64,000 nt of DNA from Aeromicrobium endophyticum (lineage in GTDB: Bacteria > Actinomycetota > Actinomycetes > Propionibacteriales > Nocardioidaceae): the NCBI RefSeq assembly GCF_003586285.1, contig NZ_QUBR01000001.1, forward strand, positions 62,001 through 126,000. The letters are read 5' to 3'. This document shows positions 46,318 to 54,837 of the stretch, piece after piece (the first letter of the stretch is position 1; the number at the start of each line of letters is the position of its first letter). The notes beneath the pieces were generated by a model, which searched no databases, was not told where the DNA came from, and saw nothing but the letters and a program-made list of their open reading frames with translations. The position numbers and the translations under genes are program-made.

Positions 46318-48377
46318 GGCTTGGGCTTCTTGCCGCAGACGACGCGGTCGGCGGCCTGGTAGTTGGCGGTGTCGGTCTCGGACTTGGCCTTCTTGCCGTC
46401 CTTGAAGAACGTGCGGTAGATGTCGATGTCGAAGCCCGCGACCGGCCCCTGCGGCACGCACCGGTCGGTGTCGTCGTACTGGGTGCCGGGCGCCCGGCCG
46501 TTGCGGCGCGGCGACGCGCCGGCCTCGATCTTGTCCCAGACCTTGGTGCTCCACAGCTCGACGTGCATCTCGCCGGCCGACGACGGGGTGCTCTTCTTGA
46601 CGTACGACCGCACCAGCACGCCGTAGTCGGTGGGATTCTTCCAGCGCAGGTCGAGGCTGCCGAAGTAGACCGTGGCCTCGCGGCCGACCGGGTAGCGGTC
46701 GATGTAGAAGGCGTGCGGATGGTGCTCGACGTCGTCCATGCCCCCGAAGAAGCCGGCGTTGTACATCGTCGTCGCGACCTGCGAGACGCCACCACCGAGC
46801 TCTTCGCGGAAGACCCCGCCGTTGATGACGGTGCCGGTCGTGAAGCCGTTGGCGACGGTGCGCTCGCCCACGACGTCGTTGAAGCTGAACGTCTCGCCCG
46901 GCTTGACCAGGGTGCCGTCCATCAGCTCGGCGGCACGGCCCTGGTTGATGTTGCGGTACTCCGCGTACGGGAAGGTGGTCGTGAACTCACCGACCTTCTC
47001 GGTGATCTTGAGCGCCTCGGCGTCGGCGGTCGTGAACTGCGGCTGGACGACCTTGGCCTCGACCGTGACCGAGCGCTCGGCTCCGGTGCGGGTGAGCGCC
47101 GGGACGAGCGCGGTGGCCATCTCCTCGGGCTGCAGGCCGAGGCCCTCCTTGCCCGGCACGACGACCGGCTTGCCGTCCTTGATGACGACCGTGGCGTCGA
47201 CGGCCTTGGTGCCGATGCCGGTGGTGGAGTCGGTCAACGGCTGTGCCAGCTTCTCGGGGTCGAGGACGGGCGCGAGCGAGCCGTCGACGACCTGGACCGT
47301 CAGCGCCGGCGCGTAGGCGGTGACGGGCAGTGGCACCGAGGTGTCACCCACCTGCAGCGTCACGGGACCGCTGACGGCCGGCTCGGCGATCTGCGTCATC
47401 GCCGCGGCCAGGCCGTCGGCGTCGACGGTCGGCTCGACCGGCGCCGTGCGCACCTCGACCGGCTCGTCGCTGACGAGGTAGGCGGCCCGGACGGCGTCGG
47501 CGGTGTCGGAGCGGGTCACGACCAGACCGGCCTTCGGCTGGCGGGCCTTGGGCGTGGCGTCCGGGAAGGTGATCTGCGGCTCGACGACCTCCTGGTCGAC
47601 GCTCTCGCTGATGGCCGCGATCGCGCTCTCGAGGGCCGGCTCGTCGACGTCGAGGGCCGGGGGGTGGTCCTTGCCGCCCGTGAGGAGCGCGACCATGTCG
47701 CGGGGGTCCCAGCTGCGCGCTCCCCCGGCCTCGGCGACCGACCGGTCGACGTCGAGGGCAAGACCCGCGTCGGCCGGCTTGATCGTGAACGTCTTCTTGC
47801 CGTACGTCAGCTCGATCTCGCGATCGGTGCGCTGTCCGAGGGTCGACTCGAGGGTGCGGCGCGCCTCGGCCGGCGACGCGCCGGAGACGTCCACGCCACC
47901 GATCGTGGTGTCTGCGGGCAGACGGCTGCCGGTGAGGAAGTAGCCCGCGACGTAGGCGCCGCCGACCAGCACGAGCACGGCGAGCAGCAGGTAGCGGCCG
48001 ACGTGGCGAGACGTCTTGGAGTCGGCGTCGGCGGGTGCCGGGGTCTCGTCGGACGCCACGGGGGCAACGGCCGGGGCGGGACGGTCGTCCCAGTTGTCGC
48101 TCACGGCGTGGGCGGGGATGACGAAGTCGTCGCGGTCGGCGTGCGACGCGGCGGGCTGCGCCTCGTCCGGGGTGACGGGCTCTGGCTCGGGTTCCGGCTC
48201 CGGCTCGGGTTCCGGCTCCGGCTCGGGCTCGGGCTCGGGCTCGGACACCTCATCGCCGGTCAGGTCGAGCTCGTCGGTCTCGACGACCAGCCCGGTCTCG
48301 GGGTCGACGGTCACCTCGTGCGGAGGCGCCTGATCGTCAGCGTCCTCGCTCGGCCGATCGGGCTTCTCGTCGGTCAT
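46305..48377 (-). CDS. VanW family protein with putative peptidoglycan-binding domains
   Basis: The 690-residue protein has a long acidic cytoplasmic N-terminus (about 1-125) with an uninterrupted Glu-Pro repeat, one membrane span (RYLLLAVLVLVGGAYVAGYF, about 129-148) and an extracellular part. After the span there are repeated PG_binding_4-like domains (GGVDVSGASPAEARRTLE is the first, then AGLALDVDRSVAE). The VanW domain lies near the C-terminus (VKPGETFSFNDVVGERTV, GGVSQVATTMYNAGFFGG). Homologues occur in vancomycin-resistance clusters, but no vanA/vanH-type gene is here, so a general wall role is more likely. Confidence 0.88.
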   Translation of the reverse strand: MTDEKPDRPSEDADDQAPPHEVTVDPETGLVVETDELDLTGDEVSEPEPEPEPEPEPEPEPEPEPEPVTPDEAQPAASHADRDDFVIPAHAVSDNWDDRPAPAVAPVASDETPAPADADSKTSRHVGRYLLLAVLVLVGGAYVAGYFLTGSRLPADTTIGGVDVSGASPAEARRTLESTLGQRTDREIELTYGKKTFTIKPADAGLALDVDRSVAEAGGARSWDPRDMVALLTGGKDHPPALDVDEPALESAIAAISESVDQEVVEPQITFPDATPKARQPKAGLVVTRSDTADAVRAAYLVSDEPVEVRTAPVEPTVDADGLAAAMTQIAEPAVSGPVTLQVGDTSVPLPVTAYAPALTVQVVDGSLAPVLDPEKLAQPLTDSTTGIGTKAVDATVVIKDGKPVVVPGKEGLGLQPEEMATALVPALTRTGAERSVTVEAKVVQPQFTTADAEALKITEKVGEFTTTFPYAEYRNINQGRAAELMDGTLVKPGETFSFNDVVGERTVANGFTTGTVINGGVFREELGGGVSQVATTMYNAGFFGGMDDVEHHPHAFYIDRYPVGREATVYFGSLDLRWKNPTDYGVLVRSYVKKSTPSSAGEMHVELWSTKVWDKIEAGASPRRNGRAPGTQYDDTDRCVPQGPVAGFDIDIYRTFFKDGKKAKSETDTANYQAADRVVCGKKPKPKDD
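48177..48242 (-). repeat. Six-base microsatellite encoding (Glu-Pro)11 in the VanW protein
   Basis: Eleven consecutive six-base units read Glu-Pro on the minus strand, 66 bases in total, in four spelling variants. The six-base unit keeps frame, so slippage would change only the length of the cytoplasmic Glu-Pro rod. Confidence 0.9.
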
Positions 48378-48467
48378 CTATCTCTCCCCTGGATGATCGT
48401 CTCGCGCGAGATCCCGGCAGCTCAGCGGCGGTGCGGGCCCCGAAAAGCTGTGCGTCCCCCGACGCGA

Positions 48468-48803
48468 TCATGGCCCGAGCCTAGTTCGCGCCGCCACCGC
48501 GAGCACGATGACCCCCAACGACGCGGCCGTGAAGACCAGGCCCAACCAGTCGGACGCCACCAGGTAGCTGTCGCCCTGCGACCACTGCAGGATCAGCAGG
48601 GCACCCGCCCAGCCGAGTGCCAGCCAGGCCCCGCCGATGCGCATCACCTCGCCTGCGGCGACGGTGACCAGCGCCGTGACCACGACGACCGCGACGAGCC
48701 CCCACGGCCACGTGACGCCGCCCGCGACCCACACCTGCCGGTGCACGACGGCGCCCAGCAGGCAGAGGTAGGCCCCGACGACGACGAGGGCCGCCCGCAG
48801 CAC
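48468..48803 (-). CDS. DUF6113-like small membrane protein
   Basis: The 111-residue protein consists of four hydrophobic segments (LRAALVVVGAYLCLLGAVV, WGLVAVVVVTALVTVAAG, WLALGWAGALLILQWS, LVFTAASLGVIVLAVAA) with few charged residues, typical of DUF6113 proteins in actinobacteria. It lies six bases downstream of mshB on the same strand, where related genomes often carry it. Function is unknown. A 90-base gap separates it from the VanW gene. Confidence 0.75.
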   Translation of the reverse strand: MLRAALVVVGAYLCLLGAVVHRQVWVAGGVTWPWGLVAVVVVTALVTVAAGEVMRIGGAWLALGWAGALLILQWSQGDSYLVASDWLGLVFTAASLGVIVLAVAARTRLGP

Positions 48804-48809
48804 GACGGC

Positions 48810-49718
48810 CTACAGCCCCGCGAAGAGGTCTTCCTCGAGCCCGCTCTCGCCCACCGGACCACGGGCCCCCTTCACGAGGCGGTAGTGCTCGCTGCCCCAC
48901 ACGACGGCGGCCATGTCCATGCCGCCGGCGAAGAACATGCCGTCCTCGGTGATCTGGCTGCGGTGCGCCTTCATGGCGGCGAGCTTGGCCTGCACGTGCT
49001 CGGACGACTCGACGACGGCGTCGAGCTGATCCTCCTCGATCGCGAACGGGGGCAGGTTGTCGACCTCGACGCCCTCGAACGTCGTGGTGTCGCCCGAGGC
49101 CCGGATGGCGGAGATGCTCTCGCGGAACTTCGCCGCCGACATCGCCATCCAGTAGATCTTCGGGACGTCCCACGCCTCGCCGAGGTCGGGACGGTACGAG
49201 CGGGCGGCCGCCAGGTCGGCGCCGTAGTGGGCGACGCGGTGGGCCTGGACGTGGTCGGGGTGGCCGTAGTTGCCGAAGTCGTCGTACGTCACGAGCACCT
49301 GCGGGCGGACCTCGCGGATGATCGCCACCAGCTCGTCCGCCGCCTCGCGCAGGTCTGCGTTCCAGAAGGCGTTGTCGTGGATCTCGTCGGCGGCCGTCGC
49401 GTGGCCGTTCTCGTCCCACTTCATGCCGGAGTCGCGGAAGCGTCCGGCGCCGCCCAGCAGACGGTGGTCGGTGACGCCCAGCTGCGCCATCGCGTCGGCC
49501 AGCTCGCCGGCGCGGTGCTCGCCCAGGGCGTCGTCGCGATCGGCCGCCAGGTGCTCGAGCTCGGGCACCAGGATCTCGCCCATCTCGCCCAGCGTGCAGG
49601 TCACCAGCGTCACGTGGGCGCCCTCGGCGACGTACTTGGCCATGGTCACGCCGTTGTTGAGCGACTCGTCGTCCGGATGGGCGTGGACGAGCAGCAGGCG
49701 GCGGTCGGCGGAGGTCAT
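48810..49718 (-). CDS. mshB: GlcNAc-Ins deacetylase of mycothiol synthesis
   Basis: MshB removes the acetyl group from GlcNAc-inositol in the second stage of mycothiol synthesis. The 302-residue protein has the zinc motif AHPDDES (His14, Asp17) and the third zinc ligand in FGNYGHPDHVQAHR, as in the LmbE/PIG-L family. YDDFGNYGHPDH is highly typical of MshB as opposed to the conjugate amidase Mca, although overlap in specificity is known. Start is ATG 49718. Its presence shows the organism probably makes mycothiol. Confidence 0.92.
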   Translation of the reverse strand: MTSADRRLLLVHAHPDDESLNNGVTMAKYVAEGAHVTLVTCTLGEMGEILVPELEHLAADRDDALGEHRAGELADAMAQLGVTDHRLLGGAGRFRDSGMKWDENGHATAADEIHDNAFWNADLREAADELVAIIREVRPQVLVTYDDFGNYGHPDHVQAHRVAHYGADLAAARSYRPDLGEAWDVPKIYWMAMSAAKFRESISAIRASGDTTTFEGVEVDNLPPFAIEEDQLDAVVESSEHVQAKLAAMKAHRSQITEDGMFFAGGMDMAAVVWGSEHYRLVKGARGPVGESGLEEDLFAGL

Positions 49719-49776
49719 GGAGCAAGGCTACTGGCCGGGACGCGTCGGCCGACGGCGACAATGATTGACTCGGGGC

Positions 49777-51858
49777 ATGACCGTCTCGTACCCCCGCCTG
49801 GCCGCCCGGACGCTGCGCTTCACCCTTGGGATCCCCCGCTCCATCACGGTGTCGCCCGACGGCGCCACCGTCCGCTACATCCGCACCCCCGACGGTGTCA
49901 CCCGCACCGGACAGCTGTGGGAGCACGACGTCGCGACGGGCGTCGAGACGGTGCTCGTCGACCCCGTCGAGCTGCTCGGCGACGCAGGTGAGCAGCTGTC
50001 GGCCGAGGAGCGTTCGCGGCGCGAGCGCAGTCGCGAGTCGGCGGCCGGCCTGGTGGCCTACGACGTCGACGCCACCGGACGATGGGCGTGCTTCGCGCTC
50101 TCCGGACGCCTGTGGGCCGTGCACCTGGGAGCCAAGGCCGTCACGGCGCTGCCGAGCGTCGGCGCCGTCATCGACCCCCACCTCGACCCGACCGGCCGCC
50201 GCATCGCGTACGCCTCGGGCGGCGCGCTGCGCGTGATCGGCGTCGACGGCGAGGACGAGAGGGCCCTGGTGTCGCCGGAGTCCGAGACCGAGGTGTGGGG
50301 GCAGGCCGAGTTCATCGCCGCCGAGGAGATGGACCGCCACCGCGGGTTCTGGTGGGCGCCCGACGGGAAGTCGCTGCTGGTCGAGCGCTACGACGTCGCG
50401 CCGGTCGAGACGTGGTTCGTCGCCGACCCCGAGAACCCCGAGCGCGAGCCCGTCGCCCAGCGCTACCCCGCCGCCGGCACCGACAACGCCGTGGTCACCC
50501 TGTGGCACGTCGGCCTCGACGGCAGCCGTACCGAGGTCGTCTGGGACCACGACGCCTACGAGTACCTGGGCCGCGTCTCGTGGACTCCCCACGGCGACCC
50601 GCTGCTGCAGGTGCTGACCCGCGACCAGACGTCGTCGCAGGTGCTGTCGGTCGACGTCTCCACGGGGGCCACGTCGGCGCTGCGCGCCCTCGCCTCCGAC
50701 GCGTGGGTCGAGCTGACCGCCGCACCGCGGTGGACGCCCGACGGCCGGCTCGTGACGGTCGAGGCCGACTCGTCGTGGCGGGTCGTGGTCGACGAGGTGC
50801 CGGTGACGCCCGAGGGGTGGCAGGTGCGCTCGATCGTCGAGACCTACGACGACTGCGTCGTCGCGACGGCGTCCGACGAGCCGGCCGAGGTGCAGGTCGT
50901 CCGCTTCGGCTTCGACGGATCGGTCACCTCGCTCACCGAGGGCGAGGCCGTGCACAACGCCGTGGTCGGCGGCCCGACGACCGTCGTCGTGCGGTCGGCG
51001 CTCGACGCCGTCGGCACCACCGTGACGGTGCACCGCGAGGGCGTCGCCGAGCCGGCGTCGATCGCCGTCGTCTCGGAGCCCGCACCGTTCGATCCCCGGG
51101 TCACGATGCTGCGTGCCGGTGAGGACGACATCCGCACGGCGGTGCTGTTCCCGCGTGACCACCAGCCGGGCTCGCGGCGTCTGCCGGTGCTGATGGACCC
51201 GTACGGCGGCCCCGGTGCCCAGCGCGTGCTGGCGTCCGCGAGGGCGTTCCTCGAGGCGCAGTGGCTCGCCGACCAGGGCTTCTGCGTCGTCGTCGCCGAT
51301 GGTCGCGGCACCCCGGGCCGCGGTCCCGCCTGGGAGCGCATGCTGCACCACGACTTCGCCGGCGTGACCCTCGACGACCAGGTCGTCGCGCTGCACGCCG
51401 TCGCCGAGGCGTACCCCGACGACGTCGACACGTCGCGCGTCGGCATGACGGGCTGGTCGTACGGCGGGTACCTCTCCGCCCTCGCGGTCCTGCGGCGTCC
51501 GGACGTCTTCCACGTCGCGGTAGCCGGTGCACCGGTGACCGAGTGGCGGCTCTACGACACCTGCTACACCGAGCGCTACCTCGGCGACCCCCGCACGCAG
51601 CCGGAGGTCTACGACCGCAACTCGCTGATCCCCCTGGCCTCGCAGCTCGAGCGTCCGCTGATGCTGATCCACGGCCTGGCCGACGACAACGTCGTGGCGG
51701 CGCACACCCTGCGCCTGTCGTCGGCGCTGCTGGCGGCCGGCAAGCCGCACACCGTCCTGCCGCTGTCGGGCGTCACCCACATGACGCCGCAGGAGGTCGT
51801 GGCCGAGAACCTCAAGCTGTTGCAGGTCGGCTTCCTGAAGGAGCACCTGAACGCCTGA
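49777..51858 (+). CDS. S9-family dipeptidyl-peptidase IV-like peptidase
   Basis: The 693-residue enzyme has an N-terminal eight-bladed-propeller region (about 1-430) and a C-terminal alpha/beta-hydrolase domain. EFIAAEEMDRHRGFWWAPDG contains the paired Glu of DPP-IV that hold the substrate N-terminus. The nucleophile is Ser in MTGWSYGGYLS, with Asp in HGLADDNV and His in GVTHMTP completing the triad. It probably releases X-Pro or X-Ala dipeptides in the cytoplasm, as no signal peptide is seen. ATG 49777 is preferred over TTG 49765. It is divergent from mshB. Confidence 0.88.
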   Translation: MTVSYPRLAARTLRFTLGIPRSITVSPDGATVRYIRTPDGVTRTGQLWEHDVATGVETVLVDPVELLGDAGEQLSAEERSRRERSRESAAGLVAYDVDATGRWACFALSGRLWAVHLGAKAVTALPSVGAVIDPHLDPTGRRIAYASGGALRVIGVDGEDERALVSPESETEVWGQAEFIAAEEMDRHRGFWWAPDGKSLLVERYDVAPVETWFVADPENPEREPVAQRYPAAGTDNAVVTLWHVGLDGSRTEVVWDHDAYEYLGRVSWTPHGDPLLQVLTRDQTSSQVLSVDVSTGATSALRALASDAWVELTAAPRWTPDGRLVTVEADSSWRVVVDEVPVTPEGWQVRSIVETYDDCVVATASDEPAEVQVVRFGFDGSVTSLTEGEAVHNAVVGGPTTVVVRSALDAVGTTVTVHREGVAEPASIAVVSEPAPFDPRVTMLRAGEDDIRTAVLFPRDHQPGSRRLPVLMDPYGGPGAQRVLASARAFLEAQWLADQGFCVVVADGRGTPGRGPAWERMLHHDFAGVTLDDQVVALHAVAEAYPDDVDTSRVGMTGWSYGGYLSALAVLRRPDVFHVAVAGAPVTEWRLYDTCYTERYLGDPRTQPEVYDRNSLIPLASQLERPLMLIHGLADDNVVAAHTLRLSSALLAAGKPHTVLPLSGVTHMTPQEVVAENLKLLQVGFLKEHLNA

Positions 51859-51864
51859 ACCCGA

Positions 51865-51883
51865 CCGAGGCTCAGCGCCTCGG
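51865..51883. terminator. Bidirectional hairpin between convergent genes
   Basis: CCGAGGC (51865-51871), loop TCAGC, GCCTCGG (51877-51883) form a perfect 7-bp stem. It begins six bases after the peptidase stop and overlaps the last codons of the convergent small gene. Probably it ends transcripts from both sides. Confidence 0.55.
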
Positions 51884-52129
51884 CTGCTGGGGCAGCGGAG
51901 GGGGCTCCGGGGCCGGGCGGCTGTCTCCGGTGAGCCAACCGCCGTGGACGTCGACCAGCTCGGCTGCTCGGGCGTCGAACGGCTCGACCGCCAGCACCCA
52001 GCCGCGGTCGTCCCAGTCCTCCTCGCCGGCGAAGGCCTCGCGGCGCAGCGTCGTCGCGTAGCCCTCGGCCTCGAGGGCCGACACCAGCTCGTCCGCGTCG
52101 CCGTCCTCGTCGAAGTAGACCTCACCCAT
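51872..52129 (-). CDS. Small conserved hypothetical protein
   Basis: The 85-residue protein begins MGEVYFDEDGDADELVSALEAEGY, followed by two strands with Trp residues (AGEEDWDDRGWVLAVEPF), a helix and a Pro-rich tail. The N-terminal strand-helix-strand arrangement suggests a small alpha/beta fold that could be related to RraB-like or SPOR-like modules, but I cannot assign a family. It stands alone between the peptidase gene (convergent) and the ABC-F gene (divergent). Confidence 0.55.
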   Translation of the reverse strand: MGEVYFDEDGDADELVSALEAEGYATTLRREAFAGEEDWDDRGWVLAVEPFDARAAELVDVHGGWLTGDSRPAPEPPPLPQQPRR

Positions 52130-52262
52130 GGCCACATCGTAGGATGGCTGCGCATCTGCCCCCGACGACGAGGTCACCAGTCCGTTGAAGCTCTGAGGTC
52201 CGTCCCCGCCCGCACCCGTCCACGACGGTGCGCGCGATCCCGCCGACCTCATGGAGCATCCG

Positions 52263-53840
52263 ATGCGTGCATCTCTGTCGATCAACCATCTCTCGTTCAG
52301 CTGGCCCGACGGCTCGACCGTCCTCGACGGTCTCGACCTGTCGGTCGGTCCCGGACGCCACGGCCTCGTCGGCCTCAACGGCTGCGGCAAGTCGACCCTC
52401 CTGCGTCTCGCCGCCGGTGATCTGACGCCGCACGACGGCTCCGTCGTCGTCGACGGCGGGCTCGGCTACCTGCCCCAGGACCCCGGCGTCGACCCGACCC
52501 GCACCGTCGCCGACGTGCTGGGCGTCTCGGCGACCCTCGCGGCGCTCGCGCGGGTCGAGTCCGGCGACGTGCGGCAGGACGACCTCGACCTGCTGGCCGA
52601 CGGCGACGGCTGGGACGTGGCCGAGCGGACCGAGGCCGAGCTGTCACGGCTCGGGCTGGGCCACGTCGGCCTCGACCGACCCATCGGCACGGCCTCGGGT
52701 GGCGAGCTGGTGCTGCTGTCGCTGACCGCCCTGCTGCTGCGCCGCCCCGCCGTGCTGCTGCTCGACGAGCCGACCAACAACCTCGACGTCGCGGCGCGAC
52801 GCCGCCTGATCGACGTCGTCACGAGCTGGCGCGGCACCCTCCTCGTCGTCAGCCACGACCGCGAGCTGCTGAACGTCATGGACGACATCGGCGAGCTGCG
52901 CGGCGGGCGGGTGACCTGGTACGGCGGCACCTACGACGACTACGAGGCCGCCGTGTCCGTCGAGCAGGAGGCCGCTTCCCGCGCCGTGCGGGCCGCGGAG
53001 TCGGACCTGCGGGCGCAGAAGCGCGACCTGGTCGAGTCGCAGACCAAGCTGGCCCACCGCCGCAAGTACGGCGAGAAGGCCTTCGCCGAGAAACGCCAGC
53101 CCAAGATCACGATGGGCAACGACAGGCGCCGCGCGGAGGTGTCGGCGGGACGCCTGACGGGCCTGCACCAGGCACGGCTCGAGGCGGCGACGGGCCACCT
53201 CGACGCGGCGGAGGCGCGGCTGCGCGACGACCGCGAGATCCGGGTCGACCTGCCCGGCACGGCGGTGCCACCCGGCCGTGTCGTGCTCGTGGCCGAGGGG
53301 CTGCGCCCGGCTCACGGACGAGCCGTGCTCGACCTGGACGTGCGGGGGCCCGAGCGCATCGGGCTGACCGGACCCAACGGCAGCGGCAAGACGTCGCTCC
53401 TGCGCACCGTCGTCGGTCTGGCCGAGCCCGCCGACGGCACGGTCACCGTGTCGGTCCCCACGCGCTACCTGCCGCAGCGGATGGACGTCCTCGACGACAC
53501 GCTCACGGTCGCGGAGAACATCGCGCGCATCGCGCCCGAGGCCACCGAGACCGAGCGCCGGTCGCGCCTGGCCCGCTTCTTGTTCCGCGGGCGTGCCGCC
53601 GACCAGCCGGCCTCGACGCTGTCGGGCGGCGAGCGCCTACGGGCCACGCTGGCGTGCCTGCTGCTGGCCGAGCCCTCACCTCAGCTCCTGATGCTCGACG
53701 AGCCGACCAACAACCTCGACCTGCCGAGCATCGAGCACCTCGTCGAGGCGCTCAGGTCGTACGAGGGCGCGCTGATCGTGGTGAGTCACGATGAGCGCTT
53801 CCTCGACGACGTGGGGCTGACCCGGCGCATCGAGGTGTGA
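52263..53840 (+). CDS. ABC-F family ATPase
   Basis: The 525-residue protein has two ABC domains in tandem and no membrane segment, which defines the ABC-F family of ribosome-associated translation factors and antibiotic-resistance proteins. Domain 1 has GLNGCGKSTLLRLA, signature TASGGELVLLSL and LLLDEPTNNLD; domain 2 has GPNGSGKTSLLRTV, LSGGERLRATLA and MLDEPTNNLD. The linker (about 225-300) is charged and helical, as needed to reach the ribosomal P site. ATG 52263 has GGAG seven bases upstream and is preferred over ATG 52251. Whether it protects against a drug or is a housekeeping factor is not clear. Confidence 0.9.
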   Translation: MRASLSINHLSFSWPDGSTVLDGLDLSVGPGRHGLVGLNGCGKSTLLRLAAGDLTPHDGSVVVDGGLGYLPQDPGVDPTRTVADVLGVSATLAALARVESGDVRQDDLDLLADGDGWDVAERTEAELSRLGLGHVGLDRPIGTASGGELVLLSLTALLLRRPAVLLLDEPTNNLDVAARRRLIDVVTSWRGTLLVVSHDRELLNVMDDIGELRGGRVTWYGGTYDDYEAAVSVEQEAASRAVRAAESDLRAQKRDLVESQTKLAHRRKYGEKAFAEKRQPKITMGNDRRRAEVSAGRLTGLHQARLEAATGHLDAAEARLRDDREIRVDLPGTAVPPGRVVLVAEGLRPAHGRAVLDLDVRGPERIGLTGPNGSGKTSLLRTVVGLAEPADGTVTVSVPTRYLPQRMDVLDDTLTVAENIARIAPEATETERRSRLARFLFRGRAADQPASTLSGGERLRATLACLLLAEPSPQLLMLDEPTNNLDLPSIEHLVEALRSYEGALIVVSHDERFLDDVGLTRRIEV

Positions 53841-53860
53841 GACGAGGCGGGCTCGGAGCG

Positions 53861-54793
53861 TCAGGGCACCAGCGCCAGCTTGCCGCCCGGGTGCCCGCCC
53901 ATCAGCTCGGCGACGGCCGTCGGTGCCTGGTCGAGCGGGTAGGTGCGGGCGACCGGGACGACGAGGTCGCCGCTGCCCGCGAGCTCGGCCAATCGACCAC
54001 GGACGCTGTCGCGGAAGCGCGCGCTCTCCGGGTCGGAGCCGGCCAGCGCGGCGAAGCCCTCGCGCTGCGCGCGCTGCTTGGCGGCGATCGTGACGATGCG
54101 ACCGCGATCGGCCACGACCGCCAGCGACACGTCGATCGCCTCGTCGGTGCCGACCGCGTCGAGCGCGGCGTCGATGCGGGGCGCTGCGGCGCGCACACGC
54201 TGCTCGAGCCCGTCTCCGTGGGCGACCGGCACGCCGCCGAACCGCTCGACGACGTCGAACCGTCCGGGACTCGCGGTGCCGACGACCGCTGCTCCCAGCA
54301 GTCGCGCCTGCTGCAGCACGCTGACGCCCACCGCACCGGACGCGCCGTGCAGCAGCACCGTGTCACCGCGACCGACCCGCGCCGCGCGCAGCATGTCGGC
54401 GGCGGTCGATCCGGCCAGCAGCAGGTTGGCGGCCTCGGCGAAGCCCAGCGAGGCGGGCTTGGCGAGCACGTCCGACGCCGCGACGGTGACGGCCGACGAG
54501 TAGCCCCCGCTGATGCGGAAGGCCAGCACCTCGTCGCCCACGGAGGCGGCGCCGCTCGCGATGACGGTGCCGGGCCCGACGGCGGTCAGGACGCCCGCGA
54601 CCTCGTAGCCGATCGCGACCGGCAGCCGTCCGGGGTCGGTACCCGGGGAGACGTGCTTGGCGTCGGCGGGGTTCATCCCGGCCGCCCGCACCTCGATCGT
54701 GACCTGTCCCGGGCCGGGATCCGCCGGCTCGTGGTCGACCAGCGACCACGTGTCGGGGCCGCCCAGCTCGTGCGCTTCCCACCGTCTGGCCAT
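53861..54793 (-). CDS. Zinc-independent quinone oxidoreductase-like MDR enzyme
   Basis: The 310-residue protein is a medium-chain dehydrogenase/reductase of the quinone oxidoreductase branch. The N-terminal catalytic fold (VRAAGMNPADAKHVSPG, YEVAGVLTAVGPG) lacks the zinc-ligand Cys and His of alcohol dehydrogenases. The nucleotide-binding domain has LLLAGSTAADMLRAARVG and the loop LLHGASGAVGVSVLQQARL, which binds NADPH. The likely reaction is reduction of quinones or enones. It is divergent from the alditol oxidase gene across 44 bases and convergent with the ABC-F gene. Confidence 0.88.
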   Translation of the reverse strand: MARRWEAHELGGPDTWSLVDHEPADPGPGQVTIEVRAAGMNPADAKHVSPGTDPGRLPVAIGYEVAGVLTAVGPGTVIASGAASVGDEVLAFRISGGYSSAVTVAASDVLAKPASLGFAEAANLLLAGSTAADMLRAARVGRGDTVLLHGASGAVGVSVLQQARLLGAAVVGTASPGRFDVVERFGGVPVAHGDGLEQRVRAAAPRIDAALDAVGTDEAIDVSLAVVADRGRIVTIAAKQRAQREGFAALAGSDPESARFRDSVRGRLAELAGSGDLVVPVARTYPLDQAPTAVAELMGGHPGGKLALVP

Positions 54794-54837
54794 GACGTCC
54801 AGTAAACCGCTCACCGGGCTGGCCGCACACTGGGTGC

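Noticed and set aside
46305-48377. Vancomycin-resistance locus
   Set aside because: Only the VanW-type protein is present; there is no D-Ala-D-Lac ligase, VanH, VanX or VanRS gene nearby.
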